DNA of 64,000 nt from Actinomycetes bacterium. Its GTDB lineage: Bacteria; Actinomycetota; Acidimicrobiia; Acidimicrobiales; Palsa-688. Position numbers and translations under genes: made by a program. Where the stretch lies: assembly GCA_021787365.1 (NCBI GenBank), contig JAJYMB010000031.1, positions 1 to 64,000 on the forward strand. Reading direction: 5' to 3'. Below, piece after piece: positions 30,808 through 39,771 of the stretch. How positions within the stretch are numbered: position 1 is the first letter of the stretch; each line of letters opens with the position of its first letter. The notes under the pieces were generated by a model that did no database searches, was not told the origin of the DNA, and saw only the letters and a list, made by a program, of their open reading frames with translations.

Positions 30808-32622
30808 TCAGTTGTCTGCCAGCACTCCCTCGCTCCAAGCCTCGAACAGCCGGGCGTAGTGGCCGCCGGCCTCTATCAGTTCCTGGTGGCTCCCTACCTC
30901 GGCTAGCTCTCCGTCGCGCACGACGGCGACGCGGTCGGCGCGTTCGGCCGCGTTGAGGCGGTGGGCCACCACGATGAGGGTGCGCCCCGCCGCCAGCCGC
31001 TCCAGCGCGGCCTCTGCCTGGCGCTCGGTGCCAGGGTCGATGCTGGAAGTGGCCTCGTCCATGATGAGGACGGCCGGCTCGGTAAGGGCTGCCCGGGCCA
31101 AGCTCACGAGCTGGCGCTCCCCCGCGGAAAGGTGCGAGCCGCGCTCGCCTACGTCGGTGTCCTCCCCCTGAGGCAAGCTGGCCACCCACTCCTCCAGGCC
31201 GAGCTTGCGGATGGCGGCCCGGGCCTCCTCGGGGGTCGCGCCGGGCCGGCCGAGGGCGACGTTGTCCAGCACGGTGCCCCGGAAGAGAAAGCCCTCTTGC
31301 GGCAACACCACGATCCGCTCCCGGACGTGGGAGAGGAGGGCCTTGCGCAGGTCAACCCCGCCGAAGCGGACCGCGCCCGAGAGCGGGTCGTAAAGCCGCC
31401 CCGCCAACTTGGCGATCGTCGACTTGCCACCGCCCGTGGGCCCGACAAGAGCGAGCCGCTCCCCCGCCTCGACCCGCAGGTGCACGCGCTCGAGCACCAA
31501 GCGCTCGTCCAAGCCCTCGTCGTCCTCCGACGAACCGCCACCGTAGGCGAAGGCCACCGAGTCCAGTTCGAGCGGCCCTCGCTCGGGAAGCGGTGAGGGC
31601 TGCACCGGGTCTACCATGGCGGGGTCCACCGAGAGCAGCCTGTAAACGGTGGCCAGCGCCGCCCCCGAGGACTGCAACAGGTCGAACAGCTGCGAGAGCC
31701 CGGCGATCGCGTTGAAGAGGTTGGCCAAGTACAGAACGAACGCCGCCACCGTGCCCACCGACGTGAGGTGCGCATTGACCATAAGGGCGCCGGCGATGAG
31801 CACCACCGCCATGCTCATCACGCCGGACCACTCGATCTTCGGGAAAAACCGGGAGGACAGCCGCACCGTCTTCAGCTCGCCGTCGAGCTGGGCGCCGTTC
31901 ACCTCTTTGAACCGCTCGATCGTGGCCTCTTCCTGGCGGAACGCCTGCACCACCCTCACTCCGGCCAGGCTCTCGTCGAGGGTCTCGAGCGCGTCCCCGA
32001 TCAGCTCGCGCACATCCCCGTAGGCCTTGATCGCACGCTTGCGGTAGCGCGCTGCCGCCATTACGGCCGGCACGAGCGAGACCACCACCACGAGCCACAG
32101 CAGCGGCGACATCACGAAGAGCACCACCATCACCGCCGTGAAAAGCCCGATGCTCGTGACGAAGCTCGAAAGCCCGCTCTGGACCAGGCTCTCCAGCACG
32201 TCGATGTCGGCGGTCATCCGTGAAAGCAGCTGGCCCGAGCTCTCGGACTCGAAGAACCCGAGCGGCTGCACGAGGAGGTGGCTGAAGACGCGCTTGCGCA
32301 GGTCGTTCAGGTACTGCTCGCCGGTGCCCGACACCATGAGCGTCTGCACCCGCGTGAGCACGAAGTACGAGGCGGCCAGCGCCACGTAGAGCGCGCCGGC
32401 GATGTCCACCACCCGCATCGAGTGGTGGTGCACGAGCCCGTGGTTGATGGCGTACCCGACCAGTGCCGGGCCGGCCAGCGACGAAGCCAGTGTCGCCAGC
32501 AGTACGAGCACGGCCAGGAAAATCCGCCGGCGGTAGGGCCGGAGCGACGCCAGGACCATCCGGAGGAACCCCGGGGGCGCCTCCACCCGGCTCCGCGTAG
32601 GACGCCTGCGCCCCGCGCTCAT
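30808..32622 (-). CDS. ABC exporter half-transporter (TMD-NBD)
   Basis: GPTGGGKSTIAKLAGRLYDPLSG, LSAGERQLVSLARAALTEPAVLIMDEATSSID. Confidence 0.95.
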   Translation of the reverse strand: MSAGRRRPTRSRVEAPPGFLRMVLASLRPYRRRIFLAVLVLLATLASSLAGPALVGYAINHGLVHHHSMRVVDIAGALYVALAASYFVLTRVQTLMVSGTGEQYLNDLRKRVFSHLLVQPLGFFESESSGQLLSRMTADIDVLESLVQSGLSSFVTSIGLFTAVMVVLFVMSPLLWLVVVVSLVPAVMAAARYRKRAIKAYGDVRELIGDALETLDESLAGVRVVQAFRQEEATIERFKEVNGAQLDGELKTVRLSSRFFPKIEWSGVMSMAVVLIAGALMVNAHLTSVGTVAAFVLYLANLFNAIAGLSQLFDLLQSSGAALATVYRLLSVDPAMVDPVQPSPLPERGPLELDSVAFAYGGGSSEDDEGLDERLVLERVHLRVEAGERLALVGPTGGGKSTIAKLAGRLYDPLSGAVRFGGVDLRKALLSHVRERIVVLPQEGFLFRGTVLDNVALGRPGATPEEARAAIRKLGLEEWVASLPQGEDTDVGERGSHLSAGERQLVSLARAALTEPAVLIMDEATSSIDPGTERQAEAALERLAAGRTLIVVAHRLNAAERADRVAVVRDGELAEVGSHQELIEAGGHYARLFEAWSEGVLADN

Positions 32623-34505
32623 GCGTGGACCCTCAGGCCGGCGCTGTCGCCGCTCTCTTCATCGCCCAGGTGGTCGAGCCCGAGCACCTGGCGGTAACGG
32701 GCGGAGCTCGCCATCAACGACTGGTGGGTGCCCTCGGCCACCACGCGGCCCCCTTCCACCAGCACCACCCGGTCCGCCACCGCGATCGTCGACGGCCGGT
32801 GGGAAATGATGAGCGTCGTCTTACCCGTCCGCGCCTCTGCCAGGGCACGGACGACCTGCAGCTCCCTGGGCGCGTCCACGGAGGACGTGGCGTCGTCGAG
32901 CACGAGGACACGTGGGTCGGCCAGGAGCGCGCGTGCCAGGGCGACCCGCTGGCGCTGCCCGCCCGAGAGGGCGAGGCCTCGCTCCCCGACGGGTGTCTCG
33001 TAGCGGAGCGGCAGCTCGTCGATGAACTCGTCGGCCTGCGCCAGGTGCGCTGCCCGGTCCATCTCCGCATCGGTCGCCGACGGCCGCCCCACCCGCAGGT
33101 TGGCCCCGATGGTGTCGTCGAAAAGGAAGCTGTCCTCGAACACGACGGCCACCGCTGACCGCAACGTCGCCAGCGAAAGCTGGCGGACGTCCACACCGTC
33201 CACTCGGACCCAACCTGCGTCGGGGTCGTAGAGGCGCGCCAGCAGCGACAGCACGGTGGTCTTGCCCGAACCGGTGGGCCCGACCATCGCCACCACCTCT
33301 CCCCCCTCGATCGACAAGTCGAAGCCGTCCAGCACCAGCCTGGCCTCGGGCCCCGGGTACGCGAACTTGACCCCGGAGAACTCGATCGCCCCAGGCCCGG
33401 GAGGCAGAGCCACCGGGGACTCAGGCTCTGGTACGGCGCTCTTGCGCCCGATTATCGAGCCGAGCCGGTAACCCGAGACGACCGCCCGCTGGAGCATCAC
33501 TATGTAGGCCCCGATCGACTGCAGCGGGCCCGTCAAGCTGGCGAGGTAGGCGTTGAAGGCGACCAGCATGCCCACGCTCAGGCGCTGGTGCAGCACCAAG
33601 TAGCCCCCGACCCAGTTGACCGCTGCGAGCTCGATCATGGGCACGGTGTTCAAGACGGGCATGAACCTCGCCCTCGTCCGCACCACCCGCATCGCCTCGC
33701 GCCAGACCCCGTCGGCGCTCGCGCCGAGACGCTGGCCCATCTCCGGCTCTGCCCCGAACCCTTTCACCGCCCTGACGCCAGAGATCGTCTCCTCCACGAC
33801 GCCGGCGAGGCCGCCTCTTTGGCGCTGGAGGTCCGCGATCGCATCCCGCACCCGCTTGGAGAACCGGTTGGAAGTCACCGCCACGAGCGGGAGCGCCACG
33901 AGGGCCACCGCAGCGAGGAGTGGGCTGGTCACGAACATGATCACCGCGACGGCGATCGCGAGCGCGGCGTTGCCCACCCAGAAGGGCGCTGACGCCACCA
34001 CTGCTTGGATCTGGAACAGGTCGCTCGTCACCCTCGACAGCAGCTGCCCCCGGTTGACATTCGAGTGGTAGGCGATGTCCAAGGACAACAGGCGGTCGTG
34101 GAACGCCCTCCGCATCTCGGACTCGACCTGGCGCGATGCGACACCGTTCCACCAGCGCCGTCCCCCGGAAGCGACGGCCTGGAGCGTCCCGAGGAAGGCC
34201 ATCGCCACGACGTAGAGGGCAAAGTGCCCCCAATGGTGCCCGAGGAGGCCTTCGTTGACGGCGTCGCCGAGCAGCAACGGCACCGATGCGACGGAGCCCG
34301 CCGCTACCAGGGCACAACCGACCGAGATCCAAAGCACTGGCCAGTGGCCAGCCATGGAGCGCCGCATGAAGGCCCAGCCCTCAACGGCACGGCGCCTGCT
34401 GTCGGTCACCCCCGACGACGCGAGCGACTTCTCACTCGCACCCGTGCGCCCTACTGCCACCTGCTTGTCTAATCCTCCCCACGCACCACTCGAGTCGGTG
34501 TCCAT
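32619..34505 (-). CDS. ABC exporter half-transporter (TMD-NBD); likely heterodimer partner
   Basis: GPTGSGKTTVLSLLARLYDPDAG, LSGGQRQRVALARALLADPRVLVLDDATSSVD; 4-bp overlap with the next gene. Confidence 0.95.
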   Translation of the reverse strand: MDTDSSGAWGGLDKQVAVGRTGASEKSLASSGVTDSRRRAVEGWAFMRRSMAGHWPVLWISVGCALVAAGSVASVPLLLGDAVNEGLLGHHWGHFALYVVAMAFLGTLQAVASGGRRWWNGVASRQVESEMRRAFHDRLLSLDIAYHSNVNRGQLLSRVTSDLFQIQAVVASAPFWVGNAALAIAVAVIMFVTSPLLAAVALVALPLVAVTSNRFSKRVRDAIADLQRQRGGLAGVVEETISGVRAVKGFGAEPEMGQRLGASADGVWREAMRVVRTRARFMPVLNTVPMIELAAVNWVGGYLVLHQRLSVGMLVAFNAYLASLTGPLQSIGAYIVMLQRAVVSGYRLGSIIGRKSAVPEPESPVALPPGPGAIEFSGVKFAYPGPEARLVLDGFDLSIEGGEVVAMVGPTGSGKTTVLSLLARLYDPDAGWVRVDGVDVRQLSLATLRSAVAVVFEDSFLFDDTIGANLRVGRPSATDAEMDRAAHLAQADEFIDELPLRYETPVGERGLALSGGQRQRVALARALLADPRVLVLDDATSSVDAPRELQVVRALAEARTGKTTLIISHRPSTIAVADRVVLVEGGRVVAEGTHQSLMASSARYRQVLGLDHLGDEESGDSAGLRVHA

Positions 34506-34527
34506 CCAGGGTACGCCATCTGGGAAC

Positions 34528-34562
34528 TTTGATCAAACGATTTACCAAACGCTCCTTGGTAA
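34528..34562. promoter_or_regulatory. Candidate operator: TTTGATCAAA palindrome and TTACCAA-acgctcc-TTGGTAA inverted repeat upstream of the ABC exporter
   Basis: Two palindromes in a local AT-rich stretch 23-57 nt upstream of the exporter ORF. Confidence 0.45.
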
Positions 34563-34961
34563 GCCCTCCCTACCTGGTACGACGACGGGCAACGTTGGCC
34601 CCGGGCAACCGCAGTCCCGCAGTGCGCAAGAGGGCGTTCTCCCGACCCAACCGGGCCACCTTCCTCGAGCAGCCCGACCCACAGGCCATGGGTTCAGGAG
34701 ATGCTTAGGTTGTCCTCAGCCCCCGTTCACCGCTTGGTGACAGACTCGGGGATTGTGAAAGTGAGGTCTCGCCGGTTGCACCACTGACTTCGACGGCTAG
34801 GTTTATTTTCCTCCTCAAGTGCCTCGGGCCGATGCCGAAAGAAGTGCGGAGAGATCAAGCTTTCGCTGTCCCTGGCTGAGCGCGACGGGTACCCCCTCCC
34901 CGACCAGCGCTCGCCAGGGATGGAGCGTCTGCCTGCGGGCACAAGCTGGCCTGCAGGCAGA

Positions 34962-35018
34962 CGGTTTCCTTTTTTCAGGCGGTTTCCTTTTCAGGTCCAG
35001 GCGGTTTCCTTTTCAGGC
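34962..35018. repeat. Three tandem-like copies of (g)cggtttcctttt(tt)cagg
   Basis: acggtttccttttttcagg / cggtttccttttcagg / cggtttccttttcagg. Confidence 0.85.
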
Positions 35019-35092
35019 GGGCCGTCCTCTCGAGTCCTCCGAGACAGCCTCGGCGAAGCCCGGGAGCTACCGGAGGCAGCCCTGTCCGCGCA

Positions 35093-37849
35093 CTACGGTC
35101 TCTCGCCGGCGCCGTCCCCGGGCACCCCGGTGCCTTTCGCGGCCCCGTCTTTCCGGGCTGGCCGAGGCGTCCGGGCCGAGCCCCACTCCTCCTCGTCCCT
35201 GCTCCCGAGGTCGGGTACGCCGCGCGGCCCCGACGACGAATAGTACGAGGGCACGAGCAGCCCTGTGCACTGCTGGGCTGGGAGCGGCTTGGACAGGTAG
35301 TAGCCCTGCGCGGAGTGGCAGCCGAGGGCGGCGAGGCGTTCCAGGGTCCGCTTGTCCTCGACGCCTTCGGCGGTGGCCACCTTGTCGAGCCCCTGGGCGA
35401 GCTGGATGATCGAACGTACGACCGCCTCGTCATCCTCGGCCTGGCACATGTCGGAAACGAAGCTCCTGTCTATTTTCACCTCGTCAAAGGGCAGGTCCCG
35501 AAGCCTGGAGAGCGACGAGTAGCCGGTGCCGAAGTCGTCGATCGAAAGCCGCACGCCCAGCCCGGACAGGTCGCTCAGGACCTCGTGGCCGGCGTCGGAA
35601 GTCACAGAGGATTCGGTCAGTTCGAGGCGGAGGGCACCCGGCGCGAGCTGCCAGCGGGACAGGAGGCCTTGGACCCGTTCGACCAGGTCCGGTGCGGCCA
35701 GGCTACGGGCCGAGAGGTTGACGGCGACCGCGAGGCCGGGGACGACCTCGCGCCACTGCTTCAGCTGAGAGAGCGCCGCGTCGAGGGCCCACCACGTCAG
35801 CGAGTCGATCAGGCCACTGCGTTCGGCGACCGGTATGAACTCGTCCGGCCCGATCGGCCCGTACTGGTCGTGCGACCAGCGAGCGAGCGCCTCGAAGCTG
35901 ATGACCTCGCCGCTCGCGACCTCGATCACAGGCTGGTAATGAAGTTGGAGCTCACCGGCCTCGAGCGCTTTGCGTAGCTCGGTCGCCAGGCTGAGGCGCC
36001 GGAGCGAAGAGGAGTCCGAAGCGGCCTCGTACATGCTGGCGCCGCCCCCGTAGCTCTTGGCCCGGTACATGGCCACGTCCGCCTTGCGCAGCAGCCGGCC
36101 GGCATTGGTATGGCGGGCCGTCTCGATCACCACACCGACGCTCGCCCCCACCGCCAAGTCGAAGTTGTCGATCGTCATCGCACGGCTGGCCACGGCCACC
36201 ATCTCCTCGGCCTTGGCCAGGCACTCCTCGTCGCTCGGAGCGTCTTCCAGCACGATGACGAACTCGTCGCCACCGAGGCGGGCCACAAGCGCCTTCGGCC
36301 CGCTGAAGCCCTCCAGCCGCCGGCCCACCTCGACCAGCATGGCGTCGCCCACCCGGAAGCCGAGCGTCTCGTTGACCTGCTTGAAGCCGTCGAGGTCGAG
36401 CAGGAGCAGCCCCACCCTGGCTCCTTCTGCGGCCTCACGGATGGCCCTTTCGAGCCTCTGGGAAAAGTTGGCCCGGTTGGGAAGGCCGGTCAGTCCGTCG
36501 TGGTACGCCTCGTACATGCGCGCAGACGACTCGCGACGGAGCCTATCCATGATCCCCGTGCGCTTCAGCACCATCTCGGCGTTGGCGGCCACGGTCTCCA
36601 GGAGCTTCACGTCCTCGTCACCGAAGCCCTCGTGGGCGTACGGGCGGTCGCCTACCAGCAGGTACCCCGGGATCGCCCCCGTGGGAGACAAAGGCACCGC
36701 CACCGCGTCGCGCATGCCATCAGCAGCTAGGGCCCGGCGTAACACGGGGTCCTCGTTGCTGCGCCGCACCACGAGCGCCCCCCTCTCGGTGACGAGGGGC
36801 GCCAACCCGCCGGCGATGGGGCCCTCCTCGTAGGTCGCCGGCCCGTCACCCGAAAGCGTCCAGCGCAGGGCCATGCCGTCCAACGGGCGGCGCAGCGGGG
36901 CCATGAGCGAGGCCTTGCTGGCGGTCAGCAGCTTGCGGGCCTCCTCCAAGATCGCCGGCACCAACTCGGCCTCGCCGCCATCCGAGGAGGCCATAGCCCC
37001 GATGTGCCTGAACACCTCCTTCACCGTCCTGTCCTGGTGCTGCGCCCGAGCCACCAACCGCCGGCCGATCGTGAAGGCCGCCAACGTGCCGGCGAGCAGG
37101 ACGGTGGCCAGTGCGGAGGACCAGACGAGGGTGATCCCGATGATGGCGCCGGCGGAGTTGACGACAACGTCGATGCCGAGTTGGACCACTGTCTCCTTCA
37201 GCGGCACCCGGCTGTGGAAGCCCCTGAGCCACACCCAATAGCCGAGGGCCAAGGCCACGTCGACGGTCGCCAAGACCAGGAGCGCGATAGCAACGGCCAA
37301 CCAACCCCGCTCGCTCACCAGCTTGGCCCGGCCGAGGACATCGTGGCACACGATGATCGCCAGGCTCAGCGCCAGCACGGCCTTGGTCGAGGTCATGGCC
37401 TTCTTCGGCATCGGGCGCGGGTGCTGGAGATTGGCAACGAAGTTGCCGCTGAAAACGGCCAGCAGGGCACCGAGGGGCGAGAGGAAGGCGACCCCGATCA
37501 TGCAGGCCACGCCGTCAGGCACCAGATGAAGGCTGAAAGTCCTGGTTCTGATCGGGAAGCCCTGGTAGACGGCGAACCACTCGGCCAGCGCCACGAGGGG
37601 CCAGAGCCACAGGCGCTCGCCACCCGCCGCCTTGAGCGCTGCCAGCTTCCAGACGTACAAGCCGGCCGTGGCAGCCACCACCGCGGGGACAGGGGCCCAG
37701 GAGCGCCACAGCTCCGAGCGCCTGCCACGGTCCTTTGTCTCTGCAACCTTCGTTTCGGTCTTCACTCGCCGCCCCGGCTCCCGGACACTCTCCTTTACAG
37801 GTTTCGGGCCATCTGCACTCTCCCTGAAGTTCCCTCCGTTGTGACGCAT
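35093..37849 (-). CDS. Membrane GAF-GGDEF-EAL cyclic-di-GMP turnover protein
   Basis: Multi-TM N-terminus, GAF-like middle, LARLGGDEFVIVLEDA, SFEALARW, DDFGTGYSSLSRLRDLPFDEVKIDRSFV. Confidence 0.93.
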   Translation of the reverse strand: MRHNGGNFRESADGPKPVKESVREPGRRVKTETKVAETKDRGRRSELWRSWAPVPAVVAATAGLYVWKLAALKAAGGERLWLWPLVALAEWFAVYQGFPIRTRTFSLHLVPDGVACMIGVAFLSPLGALLAVFSGNFVANLQHPRPMPKKAMTSTKAVLALSLAIIVCHDVLGRAKLVSERGWLAVAIALLVLATVDVALALGYWVWLRGFHSRVPLKETVVQLGIDVVVNSAGAIIGITLVWSSALATVLLAGTLAAFTIGRRLVARAQHQDRTVKEVFRHIGAMASSDGGEAELVPAILEEARKLLTASKASLMAPLRRPLDGMALRWTLSGDGPATYEEGPIAGGLAPLVTERGALVVRRSNEDPVLRRALAADGMRDAVAVPLSPTGAIPGYLLVGDRPYAHEGFGDEDVKLLETVAANAEMVLKRTGIMDRLRRESSARMYEAYHDGLTGLPNRANFSQRLERAIREAAEGARVGLLLLDLDGFKQVNETLGFRVGDAMLVEVGRRLEGFSGPKALVARLGGDEFVIVLEDAPSDEECLAKAEEMVAVASRAMTIDNFDLAVGASVGVVIETARHTNAGRLLRKADVAMYRAKSYGGGASMYEAASDSSSLRRLSLATELRKALEAGELQLHYQPVIEVASGEVISFEALARWSHDQYGPIGPDEFIPVAERSGLIDSLTWWALDAALSQLKQWREVVPGLAVAVNLSARSLAAPDLVERVQGLLSRWQLAPGALRLELTESSVTSDAGHEVLSDLSGLGVRLSIDDFGTGYSSLSRLRDLPFDEVKIDRSFVSDMCQAEDDEAVVRSIIQLAQGLDKVATAEGVEDKRTLERLAALGCHSAQGYYLSKPLPAQQCTGLLVPSYYSSSGPRGVPDLGSRDEEEWGSARTPRPARKDGAAKGTGVPGDGAGERP

Positions 37850-38040
37850 TGCGCAAAACCCGAACTTGACGCCAAACCAGAAAACCTGGCAATATCGGAA
37901 GCGATGAAACTGCGGCAGCTAGTGCGGAACGGGGCAGAGGAGCGATCCACGGCTTGCCACTTGCTGCTCGCGGCGAGGGGAGGTGCACCCATGCGTACCG
38001 TTACCTGCGACTGAACTCACCAAATCGACGTTTGAGCTGT

Positions 38041-38064
38041 GAGCCGAGGTTGGTGCCTCGGCTC
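38041..38064. other. Perfect 9-bp hairpin GAGCCGAGG-ttggtg-CCTCGGCTC in the GGDEF-EAL/HNH intergenic region
   Basis: Read directly; no T-tract on either side. Confidence 0.6.
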
Positions 38065-38475
38065 TGACCGCGTTCGCCAATCTTTCCACCGCGAGCCCCC
38101 TTACCGTCGGGTCCCCCGCCCCTCCAAGGTGCGCGGGCCAGTGCTGTGGGTCTTGTCTCGCCCCCGCCACCTGGACAAACTTCTGGCACTCCGTCTGTGC
38201 CGCCCTCTTGCCCGCTCAACTCCGGCCGCCGACTTGCTACCCGCCGGCGCAGCGCTCCGGCCGCCGGCTTGCCTTCCCGGCGCCGCGTTCCCGCCGCCCG
38301 CTTGCCTTCCCGGCGCCACATCTCCGGCCCAGGACGGACCTCCCCCTCCAGCCATCCTTCGGCACTCCACCGTGCCTGCCGCTGTGCCTGCCGCCGGCGT
38401 CGTGCTGCACCCTTGCCCTGCCCCCGAGCAAGGAGTCCCGTATGCCCAAAAAGCTACAAATTGTGCCGGAAGGGC

Positions 38476-38491
38476 TCGAACGCGTGTACGA
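38476..38491 (+). promoter_or_regulatory. LexA-type SOS box TCGAAC-gcgt-GTaCGA overlapping a TACGAT -10-like hexamer
   Basis: 11/12 match to the actinobacterial consensus TCGAAC-N4-GTTCGA; ends 9 nt before the ATG at 38501. Confidence 0.65.
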
Positions 38492-38500
38492 TGAGAACCA

Positions 38501-39679
38501 ATGGCGCCAGCGGTGGCAGACCTCGTGGAGATGGTGGACGGCCTCGTCATCTCGCCCGAGCCGGGCGACCTCGAAGCTGCCCTCGGAGCGATCGACCGCC
38601 TGCAGGCCAAAGTCTCTTACGCCCTCGAGGCCTTCGACCTGAAGGAGGGCTGGAAGGAGGACGGCTCGCTCTCCCTCACCGCCTGGCTCGCCCACCATGG
38701 CCGGCGCACCCGCCGGGAGGCCCACCGCGAGGCGCTGGCTGCCAAACGACTGGCGGCCCTGCCCGCGACCCGCTTCGCCTGGGAGGAGGGCAGGCTCTCG
38801 TCTGGGCAGGTGGACGCGGTCATGGCCAACCTCTCCGAGCACCACCTCGGGCTCTACGCCGAGCAGGAAGAAGGGCTCGTGGAGGCCCTGGACGAGCTCT
38901 CGGCGACCGAGACGGCAGCTGCCGTGCGCCACTGGAGGCTCCGGGCAGAGGCCCTCGACGACAACCCACCTCCTCCTGAGCGCCCAAGCGAGCTCCACCT
39001 GTCGAGGACCCTGGAGGGCCGGCGGGAGATTTCGGGCCACCTGCGCCCCGAGGACGCCGCCATCGTGGAGGCTGCCCTTGCGGAGGCTGCCCAACAGCCG
39101 GCACCTGGCGAGGGAGGCAAGCGCTCCTCCGAGCTGCGGGCCGACGCCCTCATTGACATTTGCAGGTGGTTCCTCGCCAACCGGGAGCGCCACCCCGCCG
39201 GCTCGCGGGTCCGGCCCTACCTAAACGTCGTGGTGGACCTCGAGGACCTCGACGGCGGTGGCCCTGGGCAGATGGCCGACGGGACCTGGGTCCCTCCCGA
39301 CGTAGTCTCCTGGCTCTCCTGCGACTGCGAGCTCCACCGGATCGTCTTGGCGGGGCGCTCGGCCGTGCTCGACTACGGGAGGGCCACCCGCACCATCCCC
39401 TCGTCGCTTTGGTCCGCCCTCGTCGTGCGTGACTCCCACTGCCGCCACCCGGGCTGTGACCGCCCGCCGGCCTGGTGCGAGGGCCATCACGTCGTGCACT
39501 TCTCCAAGGGCGGGCCGACCAGCCTTTCCAATGTCGTGCTGGCCTGCGCCCGCCACCACCATTTGTGGCACCAACCCGGCTGGTCGCTTACGCTCAGCGC
39601 GGACGGCACCCTCACGATCGTGACGCCATGGAGTACGACGCTGGTCAGCAGGCCCCCACCGCGCTGGGCGCCCACGTGA
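38501..39679 (+). CDS. DUF222 + HNH endonuclease domain protein (13E12-repeat family-like)
   Basis: C-terminal SHCRHPGCDRPPAWCEGHHVVHFSKGGPTSLSNVVLACARHHHLWH; DUF222-like N-terminal region. Confidence 0.9.
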   Translation: MAPAVADLVEMVDGLVISPEPGDLEAALGAIDRLQAKVSYALEAFDLKEGWKEDGSLSLTAWLAHHGRRTRREAHREALAAKRLAALPATRFAWEEGRLSSGQVDAVMANLSEHHLGLYAEQEEGLVEALDELSATETAAAVRHWRLRAEALDDNPPPPERPSELHLSRTLEGRREISGHLRPEDAAIVEAALAEAAQQPAPGEGGKRSSELRADALIDICRWFLANRERHPAGSRVRPYLNVVVDLEDLDGGGPGQMADGTWVPPDVVSWLSCDCELHRIVLAGRSAVLDYGRATRTIPSSLWSALVVRDSHCRHPGCDRPPAWCEGHHVVHFSKGGPTSLSNVVLACARHHHLWHQPGWSLTLSADGTLTIVTPWSTTLVSRPPPRWAPT

Positions 39680-39771
39680 AACGCGCTCACCACTCGCCCG
39701 GCCGGTCTCCGCCAAGGGCAGTGCCTCCGCTGTGAAGCTGAGCCGCTCGGCCGCGTTCCGGAAAGCCGCGC

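Noticed and set aside
34727-34942. Small minus ORF ending ...SQWCNRRDLTFTIPESVTKR, considered as a transposase or other gene fragment
   Set aside because: I cannot assign it to a family from sequence alone; a BLASTp hit would be needed.
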